Shown: one piece after another, positions 1-4,855 of the stretch
Layout of the letters: each line of letters opens with the position of its first letter
How positions within the stretch are numbered: the first letter of the stretch is position 1
Assembly: GCA_964522845.1 (NCBI GenBank)
Contig: CAZFZQ010000052.1
Coordinates: 1-5,679 of the forward strand
Source: CAZFZQ01 sp964522845
GTDB taxonomy: Bacteria > Patescibacteriota > Patescibacteriia > GCA-002772895
Length of the DNA: 5,679 nucleotides
Direction: 5' to 3'
Translations under genes and position numbers: made by a program
Notes under the pieces: model-generated
Database searches by the model: none
The model's input: only the letters and a program-made list of their open reading frames with translations
Told to the model about the DNA's origin: nothing

Positions 1-107
1 AGCATTTCCAAATAATCGCCCCACGGGTCTTTGGATTTTTCCATGACCAGGATGCGATAGGTCGGCTGTTTTTTCTTGCCGAAACGGGAAAGTTTTATGG
101 TTAACAT
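1..107 (-). CDS. rpsP: 30S ribosomal protein S16, N-terminal part (runs off left edge)
   Basis: The minus strand from the ATG at 107-105 reads MLTIKLSRFGKKKQPTYRIL and continues to residue 35 before the window ends. The opening basic strand (TIKLSRFGKKKQPTYRI) and the following Asp-Pro-Trp-Gly-Asp-Tyr-Leu-Glu segment match the N-terminus of ribosomal protein S16, a small protein that binds 16S rRNA early in 30S assembly. Family members are about 80-100 residues, so roughly a third is visible. The start is fixed by alignment to the family. No Shine-Dalgarno sequence precedes it; the leader just before the ATG is AT-rich and repeated. The gene follows smc on the same strand after 102 bp but has its own promoter. 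Confidence 0.9.
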   Translation of the reverse strand, partial: MLTIKLSRFGKKKQPTYRILVMEKSKDPWGDYLEM

Positions 108-113
108 GAGTTG

Positions 114-157
114 GTTGATTAGTTTATTAGTTGATTAGTTTATTAGTTAAACTAACC
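114..157 (-). repeat. Two tandem 16-bp repeats and a hairpin in the rpsP leader
   Basis: The 16-mer gttgattagtttatta (plus-strand reading) occurs exactly twice in tandem, at 114-129 and 130-145. In the rpsP transcript the segment 157-148 can pair with 142-133 as a 10-bp stem (one G-U) around a 5-nt loop. The same upstream arm could instead pair with the second copy at 126-117, which ends nine bases before the start codon. The repeats and pairing are seen directly; any regulatory role is inference. Short AT-rich tandem repeats can also be neutral slippage products. Confidence 0.6.
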
Positions 158-177
158 GAGCGCGAATGACTGATTTC

Positions 178-206
178 ATATTAGCAGAAAATAAAAAAAG
201 CGTCAA
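178..206 (-). promoter_or_regulatory. Sigma-70-type promoter for rpsP
   Basis: Read on the minus strand, TTGACG (206-201) is followed by a 17-nt T-rich spacer and TAATAT (183-178). The -35 matches the consensus at five of six positions, the -10 at four of six. Predicted transcription start is near 171, giving a leader of about 64 nt. The -35 box begins only three bases beyond the smc stop codon, so rpsP can be transcribed independently of smc. No clear terminator separates the two genes. Confidence 0.65.
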
Positions 207-209
207 GCG

Positions 210-2441
210 TTAGCGATTAACCAGCACTTCGGCTTCCTCCAATTTTAAAGACAAAAGTTTTGAAACGCCGTCGTCGCCCATGGAAACGCCATAGAGAACG
301 TCGGATGTGTTCATGGTCGCGCGGTTATGAGTAATCAAAATAAATTGTGTTTTGTGGGCGAGCATTTTTATAATTTCCGCGAAACGGATGGAATTGGATT
401 CGTCCAGTGCCGCGTCTACTTCGTCCAAGACCACGAAAGGGGAGGGATTGTTGGCGATAATGGCGCAAATCAAAGCGATGGAGGTGAGGGCGCGCTCGCC
501 GCCGGAGAGCATATTTACGGCTTTTACTTTTTTGCCCGGCGGGTTGGCGATGATTTCTATGCCGCGAGTGTCGTCGATGGTTTCTTCCAAATCTTCTTCC
601 GTCTCTTCCTCCGTTTTTTCAGCGTTATTTATTGTTTCCATGTTTTCTTGTTTTTTTGTTTCTATTTCCGTGATTTCCAAATGCGCCTTTCCTCCGTCAA
701 AAAGCACGCTGAAAAATTTTCCGAACTCGGCATTGATTTTTTTGAAAGCCGTATCAAACTGTTCTCCGATTTGCCCGTCAATTTCTAAAATTAACTGCCT
801 TAATTGCACCATGGCATTTGCCAAGTCCGTGCTCTGTCCTTCTAAAAAATCATAACGTTCTTTTGTTTCCTTGTATTCTTTTAACGTTTCCGGATCAATG
901 CCCCCGATTAGTTCCAGCTGATAGCGGAGCTGTTGCATTTCGCCTTCCATGGCGGACGGCTCAATAGTTTCGGGCGGCGGAGTGGAGAGAACCGTTTCTT
1001 TCCGTTCTTTGAGGTGTGTTTCCATTTCCATTTCCAATGATTCTTTTTTTGTTTCAATTCTTGCCAGTTCTATTTTTAAATCGTTGGTTTCGTGCAGGGC
1101 GGAATTTTTTTCTTCCACTTTGTCGCGCCAGTTTTTTTGCACGGCAAAAAATTCCGTTTGATCGCTTTTTTCCTTTTCGTTCAATTTGCCCATGGCTGTT
1201 TGCAGGGCGCGGACTTCTTCGTCAATTTCTTTTATGTTTTTGGCCGCCTCTTCTACGGCCTTTTCCAGTTCCGCGGGAATTTTTATGGAGCTTACGGGAT
1301 TCTTTATCCGCTTGCTCAAATCATTGATGGAGGCTAATAATTTTTCCAGATATTTTTTAAGTGCTTTCCAATCCGTATCTTCACCAATGCTCGAGACCAC
1401 GCTTTCATAATCGGAAATCAATTTATCAAGCTCTGACGCGATGACGCTTCCTGGCAAATCTTTTTTTGCGGTTTGCGCTTGGAAGCGGAAGGCGGCTATT
1501 TTTTCTCTGGAAGAAAATTCTTTTTCCCGCAAAGTGTTTTTGCGGTTTATAAGTTCGGTATATTTTGTCTGCAGGGCGAGAAGTTCTGATGAGGCCGTGT
1601 TTTTTGTTTCTTTTTGTTCAAACTTTTTTTGCAAATCGGCGATTTCTTTGTTCAGAGCTGAAAGTTTTGTTTCCAGTCCCGCGATTTTTTCTTTTTGCGC
1701 CAAATAATCCTTTTGCAGGCGGTGCCAAAGCGTTCCGTAATAAGAATGTTCCAAAGAATGCAGGCGGCTTTTCAATTCATCAAATTGTTCCAGCTTATTT
1801 ACGTGGCGCGAGAGAGTGCGCAACCGCGGCCGCACTTCGTTTAGGAGCACTTCCACCTGCCGGAGATTTTCTTCGGTTAATTTTAATTTGTTAACCGATG
1901 CCTGCCGTTTCATTTGAAATTGTTTAACGCCCGCGGCTTCGTCAAAAAAATCCTTGCGCTCGCGGGGGGATTGCGCCAAAACCGCGTCCACCATTCCTTG
2001 GCCGATGACGCTGTACGCCCGCTGACCGAAATTGGCTTGCGCTAATAATAGAAGGATATCCTGCAAGCGAGCTTTGTTTTTATTTAAAAAATATTCGTTT
2101 TCGCCGTTTTGGTAAAGCCGGCGGCCGATGGCAAGTTCGGTATAATCGATGGGCGCTTTTTTATCGGAATTGTCCAAGTGGAGGATGACTTCGGCAAAGC
2201 CCGAGCGCGCCCGTTTTTCCGAGCCGGAAAAAATAACGTCTGTGCTTTTTTTGCCGCGCAAAAGTTTTAGCGATTGCTCGCCCAAAACCCAGCGGATGGA
2301 ATCCGCCATGCAAGATTTGCCCGAACCGTTGGGGCCGACGATGGCTGTGATGCTTTGGCCTTTTTCCGGATTTGGGTATTCTAAAACCGCCTTATTGGCG
2401 AATGATTTGAAACCCTGGATTTCTAAACGTTGTAAGTACAT
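210..2441 (-). CDS. smc: SMC-family chromosome segregation ATPase, short form without a recognisable hinge
   Basis: A 743-residue SMC-type ABC ATPase. SMC proteins form ring-like ATPases that organise and help segregate the chromosome. The N-terminal head has Walker A GPNGSGKS at 36-43 and the Q-loop glutamine 148 in IGQGMVDAVL. Long coiled coil covers about 175-350 and 390-550. The C-terminal head has the signature LSGGERAL (645-652), Walker B PFVVLDE (668-674), the D-loop AALDE (677-681) and a switch histidine at 705 (ILITHN). The C-terminal arm segment GGIDPETL (513-520) is SMC-like and argues against SbcC/Rad50 or RecN, as does the lack of a CxxC zinc hook. Usual SMC length is about 1,150-1,200; here the arms are short and the middle (about 351-392) is a short helical stretch with no hinge domain. 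An acidic insertion lies at about 595-626. The canonical N-terminus supports the ATG at 2441; there is no Shine-Dalgarno sequence. scpA and scpB are not in the window. Confidence 0.9.
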   Translation of the reverse strand: MYLQRLEIQGFKSFANKAVLEYPNPEKGQSITAIVGPNGSGKSCMADSIRWVLGEQSLKLLRGKKSTDVIFSGSEKRARSGFAEVILHLDNSDKKAPIDYTELAIGRRLYQNGENEYFLNKNKARLQDILLLLAQANFGQRAYSVIGQGMVDAVLAQSPRERKDFFDEAAGVKQFQMKRQASVNKLKLTEENLRQVEVLLNEVRPRLRTLSRHVNKLEQFDELKSRLHSLEHSYYGTLWHRLQKDYLAQKEKIAGLETKLSALNKEIADLQKKFEQKETKNTASSELLALQTKYTELINRKNTLREKEFSSREKIAAFRFQAQTAKKDLPGSVIASELDKLISDYESVVSSIGEDTDWKALKKYLEKLLASINDLSKRIKNPVSSIKIPAELEKAVEEAAKNIKEIDEEVRALQTAMGKLNEKEKSDQTEFFAVQKNWRDKVEEKNSALHETNDLKIELARIETKKESLEMEMETHLKERKETVLSTPPPETIEPSAMEGEMQQLRYQLELIGGIDPETLKEYKETKERYDFLEGQSTDLANAMVQLRQLILEIDGQIGEQFDTAFKKINAEFGKFFSVLFDGGKAHLEITEIETKKQENMETINNAEKTEEETEEDLEETIDDTRGIEIIANPPGKKVKAVNMLSGGERALTSIALICAIIANNPSPFVVLDEVDAALDESNSIRFAEIIKMLAHKTQFILITHNRATMNTSDVLYGVSMGDDGVSKLLSLKLEEAEVLVNR

Positions 2442-2455
2442 ATAATAATTGATAG

Positions 2456-2471
2456 CTACTATATATGGTAG
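2456..2471. repeat. AT-rich 16-bp near-palindrome over the smc -10 region
   Basis: The sequence ctactatatatggtag is self-complementary apart from one mismatched pair (positions 5 and 12). It covers the proposed smc -10 box and the predicted start of transcription. It could be an operator or simply an AT-rich start region; nothing here decides between them. Confidence 0.35.
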
Positions 2472-2493
2472 TAAATTAAGCGGGGATTGACAA
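2465..2493 (-). promoter_or_regulatory. Possible smc promoter
   Basis: On the minus strand TTGTCA (2493-2488) is followed by a 17-nt spacer and TACCAT (2470-2465): five of six and four of six consensus matches. Predicted start is near 2458, leaving a leader of roughly 17 nt before the smc ATG, which fits the lack of a Shine-Dalgarno sequence. The -35 hexamer overlaps that of the promoter reading the other way. Confidence 0.45.
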
Positions 2494-2515
2494 GAATCAG
2501 AGTTTATGATAGTGT
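2487..2515 (+). promoter_or_regulatory. Possible promoter of the 99-residue gene
   Basis: A perfect TTGACA (2487-2492) is followed at 17 nt by TAGTGT (2510-2515), which keeps the first, second and last -10 positions. A better hexamer, TATGAT (2505-2510), is only 12 nt away, too close for a standard promoter. The heptamer ATTGACA (2486-2492) recurs inverted as TGTCAAT (2518-2524), so the start region is bracketed by an inverted repeat that could be an operator. Confidence 0.4.
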
Positions 2516-2541
2516 TGTGTCAATTAGAAAGGAGATAGCAA

Positions 2542-2841
2542 ATGCCGAAAGCCAAGAAGGCAAAAGAATTGAAGCTCTTTGTGTATCATGTCTGGCAAAC
2601 CAATGGATATGAGGATACCCATTTGGTTTTTGCTATGGATGAGGAAGAGGCTGATCAGCTTTTTCTATCCGGATTTAAGAAAATGTGGCGCTCCGGCGGC
2701 AATTTGACTCGCCTTGCAACGCTCAGAACGGTATGTCGTGACATTTCGAGAACAGAAATTGCTGTCAAAAAAGATTTCTATACTCCGCGCCATGGCAGCA
2801 CTTCGGCCGGTTTCAGTTTTGACGAGCCGATCTTTGATTGA
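2542..2841 (+). CDS. Hypothetical 99-residue protein, single-gene unit
   Basis: I do not recognise this protein. It starts with a lysine-rich stretch (MPKAKKAKELK), then an apparent hydrophobic strand LFVYHVW, an acidic segment AMDEEEADQLF (31-41), a basic, aromatic middle (GFKKMWR), and a polar C-terminus ending DEPIFD. There is no signal peptide, membrane span or cysteine motif (a single Cys, residue 65), so it is probably a small cytosolic protein. Translation evidence is strong: AAAGGAG at 2528-2534 lies seven bases before the ATG, the best ribosome binding site in the window. It is preceded by a possible promoter and followed six bases after the stop codon by an intrinsic terminator, so it is its own transcription unit. 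Its neighbours give no clear functional hint. Confidence 0.75.
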   Translation: MPKAKKAKELKLFVYHVWQTNGYEDTHLVFAMDEEEADQLFLSGFKKMWRSGGNLTRLATLRTVCRDISRTEIAVKKDFYTPRHGSTSAGFSFDEPIFD

Positions 2842-2846
2842 GCTCT

Positions 2847-2871
2847 AACGCCTCAGAGGAGGCGTTTTTTT
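2847..2871 (+). terminator. Intrinsic terminator after the 99-residue gene
   Basis: An 8-bp stem (AACGCCTC at 2847-2854 with GAGGCGTT at 2859-2866) closes a 4-nt loop and runs into seven Ts (2865-2871). The hairpin sits six bases after the stop codon. The T-run is on the plus strand only, so it serves the upstream plus-strand gene. Confidence 0.85.
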
Positions 2872-2880
2872 ATTTAATGA

Positions 2881-2909
2881 TTGACAGCCGGCACTCCTTA
2901 CGGTATTGT
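2881..2909 (+). promoter_or_regulatory. Strong-looking promoter with no visible gene, reading into the assembly gap
   Basis: TTGACA (2881-2886), a spacer of exactly 17 nt and TATTGT (2904-2909). The -35 is perfect and the -10 matches at four of six positions. Predicted start is near 2916. It begins ten bases after the preceding terminator's T-run, so it is a new unit. What it transcribes is not visible: 'GCTAA' repeats follow, then the run of N. A 6-bp inverted repeat, AGCCGG (2886-2891) and CCGGCT (2920-2925), brackets the -10. Confidence 0.55.
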
Positions 2910-2922
2910 ATTCTGTTGTCCG

Positions 2923-2959
2923 GCTAAGAAGCTAACGAAGCTAAAAGCTAATGAAGCTA
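2923..2959 (+). repeat. Cluster of short GCTAA repeats left of the gap
   Basis: GCTAA occurs at 2923, 2931, 2940 and 2947, with a degenerate fifth copy at 2956, spaced 7-9 bases apart. The last 19 bases (2941-2959, ctaaaagctaatgaagcta) recur exactly at 3107-3125 on the far side of the gap. No pairing potential stands out, so this looks like a direct-repeat array rather than a hairpin. Confidence 0.7.
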
Positions 2960-2963
2960 CACT

Positions 2964-2973
2964 NNNNNNNNNN
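2964..2973. other. Assembly gap (10 N)
   Basis: Ten consecutive N bases. A round number beside repeated sequence is typical of a scaffold join of unknown true size. Sequence on the two sides may be separated by more or less DNA than shown, and the minus-strand gene to its right is cut here. Confidence 0.95.
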
Positions 2974-3072
2974 AGCCCGCTTGCAGAGTTTTGCCGCCTT
3001 TGCCCATTCATAATCCTTCTCCCGTTCCTTTGCCTTACTAAGAATTTCTTCTACTTTTTCTCTCCGAGACAT
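2974..3072 (-). CDS. N-terminal fragment of a helical, possibly TPR-like protein, cut by the gap
   Basis: Reading the minus strand from the ATG at 3072-3070 gives 33 uninterrupted codons up to the N run: MSRREKVEEILSKAKEREKD, then a segment with Tyr-Glu-Trp-Ala-Lys-Ala-Ala-Lys-Leu. The composition is charged and strongly helical. The pattern of a first helix followed by 'YEWAKAAKLCKRA' resembles the first half of a tetratricopeptide-type helical hairpin, where W/Y, A-A and L fall at packing positions. No stop is reached, so the length is unknown. No Shine-Dalgarno sequence is seen. TATAAT at 3100-3095 on this strand is a possible -10, but it has only a weak -35. The reading frame could be chance, but its amino-acid composition and codon pattern look genuine. 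Confidence 0.5.
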
Positions 3073-3106
3073 AACAACTAACCAGTAAATCCTTATTATA
3101 ATCATT

Positions 3107-3125
3107 CTAAAAGCTAATGAAGCTA
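3107..3125 (+). repeat. Second copy of the 19-bp GCTAA-type repeat
   Basis: ctaaaagctaatgaagcta is identical to 2941-2959. It lies directly before the start codon of the DHH phosphoesterase, in the position where a ribosome binding site would be expected, and 35 bases upstream of the minus-strand fragment's start codon. Both copies have the same orientation. Confidence 0.75.
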
Positions 3126-3129
3126 ACCT

Positions 3130-4083
3130 ATGTTTTTACAGTTTAACCAATTGGACCAGGCGATTTTGGAAGCGGAGAAGATTCTTTTTGTTTCTCATCG
3201 CGTGCCGGATACGGATACGGTGGGAAGCGCGTTGGCACTTGGTGTTTACGCGGATAATTTAGGTAAAAAAATAAGTTATTTTTGCGTTAACAAGATTCCG
3301 TCAAACTTTTATTTTTTAAAAAATTGCCAATTATTTACTGATGACGCGGCGGTGTTCCGAGATGAATATGATTTGATTATTTTTATGGATTGCAGCGAAC
3401 TGCACCGCGCCGGCGTGCCGGATATTTTAAGTAACAAAAAACAAACGTGGATTTCCATTGATCACCATCTGTTCAAAGAGCAGGTTGGCGATTTTGAAAT
3501 CAGGGATGACCGCGCCGCGGCCAATTGCGAAATTATTTATAAGTTTTTTAAGCATAAAAATTTTATTATCGCGCCCCAAGTGGCGACCATGCTGCTCTCG
3601 GGTCTTTTGCTTGATACCGGATGCCTGTCTAATGCCGCGACAAGGAGCGATACTGTAATAATGGCAAGCGAGCTATGTTCTTTGGGCGCGGACTTCAAGG
3701 TCATTTTCCAATCTTTTTATTTGAATAAAAATCTCGGCATTTTGAAATTTTGGGGCGCCGCGCTGGAGCGGTTGAAATATGACGAGGCATCAGGCCTTGC
3801 CACCACCGCGCTTTTTGCGGACGATATGGCGGATATTGCCGAGCCGGAAGAAGCGGCGGGTGGGCTTTCCAATTTTTTAAACGCGGTTTTGAATTATGAC
3901 GCGGTGATGGTGCTTCGCGAAAGTCCGCAAGGCGTGAGAGGCAGTGTGCGGTCGGCGGGCAATGTGAGCGCGTCAGATATTGCGGCTCGCTATGGCGGGG
4001 GAGGCCATGAAAAGGCGGCGGGGTTCACTTGCGAGGGAAAAATAGTGGAGAGGGAAAATGGGTGGGGGGTGGAAGGAGCTTGA
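3130..4083 (+). CDS. nrnA: DHH/DHHA1 family phosphoesterase (NrnA-like oligoribonuclease / pAp phosphatase)
   Basis: A 317-residue protein, the normal size for NrnA-type enzymes, which degrade 2-5 nt RNAs and dephosphorylate 3'-phosphoadenosine 5'-phosphate using Mn2+ in the cytosol. All DHH motifs are present: motif I SHRVPDTDTVGSAL (22-35; D27 and D29), motif II MDCSE (D87), motif III DHH at 111-113, and motif IV LLLDTG (D162). The C-terminal DHHA1 domain has the substrate loop RSAGNVSASDIA followed by GGGGHEKAAGF (289-299). Motif I reads PDTD rather than the commoner PDGD, but the metal-binding aspartates are kept. The ATG at 3130 is the only Met before motif I; no Shine-Dalgarno sequence precedes it, and a 19-bp repeat occupies that spot. 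clpP follows on the same strand after 48 bp, so co-transcription is possible. A c-di-nucleotide phosphodiesterase of the same fold is the alternative. Confidence 0.88.
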   Translation: MFLQFNQLDQAILEAEKILFVSHRVPDTDTVGSALALGVYADNLGKKISYFCVNKIPSNFYFLKNCQLFTDDAAVFRDEYDLIIFMDCSELHRAGVPDILSNKKQTWISIDHHLFKEQVGDFEIRDDRAAANCEIIYKFFKHKNFIIAPQVATMLLSGLLLDTGCLSNAATRSDTVIMASELCSLGADFKVIFQSFYLNKNLGILKFWGAALERLKYDEASGLATTALFADDMADIAEPEEAAGGLSNFLNAVLNYDAVMVLRESPQGVRGSVRSAGNVSASDIAARYGGGGHEKAAGFTCEGKIVERENGWGVEGA

Positions 4084-4131
4084 AAAATTTGATATTTCGT
4101 AGTATTATTAAAATAAGTAAGTACAATTTTT

Positions 4132-4737
4132 ATGGAGTTAAAAGAACCAAAAGACCAATATCTCATTCCCACGGTAATCGAAAAGACCGCCAATGGCGAG
4201 CGGGCTTATGATATTTATTCCCGTCTTTTGAAAGACCGGATAATTTTTTTGGGAAGCCAGGTTGATGACGGCGCGGCGAACACAATTATTGCTCAGATGC
4301 TTTTTTTGGAAAGCCAGGACAAGAACGCGGATATAAAATTATACATCAATAGCCCGGGCGGGTCGGTCACGGCCGGCATGGCAATTTATGACACCATGCA
4401 ATATATCGGCCCGGATGTTTCCACGATTTGCGTGGGGCTCGCGGCTTCCATGGCTTCATTTCTTTTAGCTTCCGGCGCCAAAGGCAAACGGCTGGTTTTG
4501 CCAAATTCCGAAGTGATGATTCACCAAGTAATGGGCGGAGTGGAAGGCCAGGCTACGGATATAAAAATCCGCGCCGAACGCATTTTGAAGATAAAGGATA
4601 ATTTGAACAAACTATTGTCCAAACATACCGGCCAAACATTGAAAAAAGTTGAGGCCGATACGGAGCGAGATTATTTTATGAGCGCTGAAGAAGCCGTGGC
4701 CTACGGCATTGCGGATAAGGTAATAAAAAAAGCATAG
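4132..4737 (+). CDS. clpP: ATP-dependent Clp protease proteolytic subunit
   Basis: A 201-residue serine peptidase that assembles into a double-ring chamber and degrades proteins unfolded by ClpX or ClpC/ClpA. Family hallmarks are complete: the N-terminal LIPTVIEKTANGERAYDIYS block (11-30), LYINSPGGSV (70-79), nucleophile Ser106 in GLAASMASF, catalytic His131 in VMIHQ and Asp180 in TERDYFMSAEEA. The spacings 106-131-180 equal those of the E. coli triad. Length is typical. The protein starts about eight residues before the LIPTVIE block, so any propeptide is short. No Shine-Dalgarno sequence is visible upstream of the ATG. The DHH gene ends 48 bp upstream on the same strand. A hairpin 23 bp after the stop closes the unit. 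No Clp ATPase gene is adjacent. Confidence 0.97.
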   Translation: MELKEPKDQYLIPTVIEKTANGERAYDIYSRLLKDRIIFLGSQVDDGAANTIIAQMLFLESQDKNADIKLYINSPGGSVTAGMAIYDTMQYIGPDVSTICVGLAASMASFLLASGAKGKRLVLPNSEVMIHQVMGGVEGQATDIKIRAERILKIKDNLNKLLSKHTGQTLKKVEADTERDYFMSAEEAVAYGIADKVIKKA

Positions 4738-4760
4738 AAGAAAAAACATAAAAATATTAT

Positions 4761-4794
4761 TATAAAATCCGGCGCTGTTGCATCGGATTTTATA
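4761..4794 (+). terminator. Hairpin after clpP, probable terminator
   Basis: An 11-bp perfect stem (4761-4771 with 4784-4794; arms end in AAAATCCG and CGGATTTT) encloses a 12-nt loop. The T-rich stretch is part of the descending arm, with no separate T-run after it, and A-rich sequence precedes the stem. It is a plausible but not textbook terminator and could act in both directions. Confidence 0.55.
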
Positions 4795-4795
4795 T

Positions 4796-4814
4796 TGAAC
4801 ACAATATTTGTTCA
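4796..4814. promoter_or_regulatory. Imperfect palindrome just upstream of the ncRNA promoter
   Basis: TGAACA (4796-4801) and TGTTCA (4809-4814) form perfect inverted arms around 7 bases, ending five bases before the -35 hexamer. Position and symmetry suit a dimeric regulator's site. The GAAC/GTTC half-sites recall the Gram-positive LexA box, but there they are 4 bases apart and here 9, so LexA is unlikely. Confidence 0.4.
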
Positions 4815-4819
4815 TGCTA

Positions 4820-4848
4820 TTGACAAGCTTCGCATTCTTTGATAAGGT
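4820..4848 (+). promoter_or_regulatory. Promoter of the intergenic structured RNA
   Basis: Perfect TTGACA (4820-4825), a 17-nt spacer and TAAGGT (4843-4848), which keeps the key first, second and last -10 positions. Predicted start is at about 4855-4857, six to seven bases before the RNA's closing stem begins. No gene follows on this strand before the terminator at 5005, so the promoter serves a short untranslated RNA. Confidence 0.65.
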
Positions 4849-4855
4849 GTTTTTT

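Noticed and set aside
327..2445. Numerous plus-strand open frames opposite smc
   Set aside because: They lie on the complement of a clearly coding SMC gene, show Phe/Ser/Cys-rich translations typical of antisense frames, and have no family motifs.
2886..2925. AGCCGG/CCGGCT inverted repeat as a transcribed hairpin
   Set aside because: The left arm lies within the promoter, upstream of the predicted start, so it would not be in the RNA; at 6 bp with a 28-bp spacer it may be chance.
2881..3081. Plus-strand frame spanning the N run
   Set aside because: It crosses the assembly gap, and its right half is the reverse complement of the better-supported minus-strand fragment.
2923..3125. CRISPR array
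   Set aside because: The GCTAA units are only 7-9 bases apart with no spacers, and the 19-bp repeat has just two copies without nearby cas genes.
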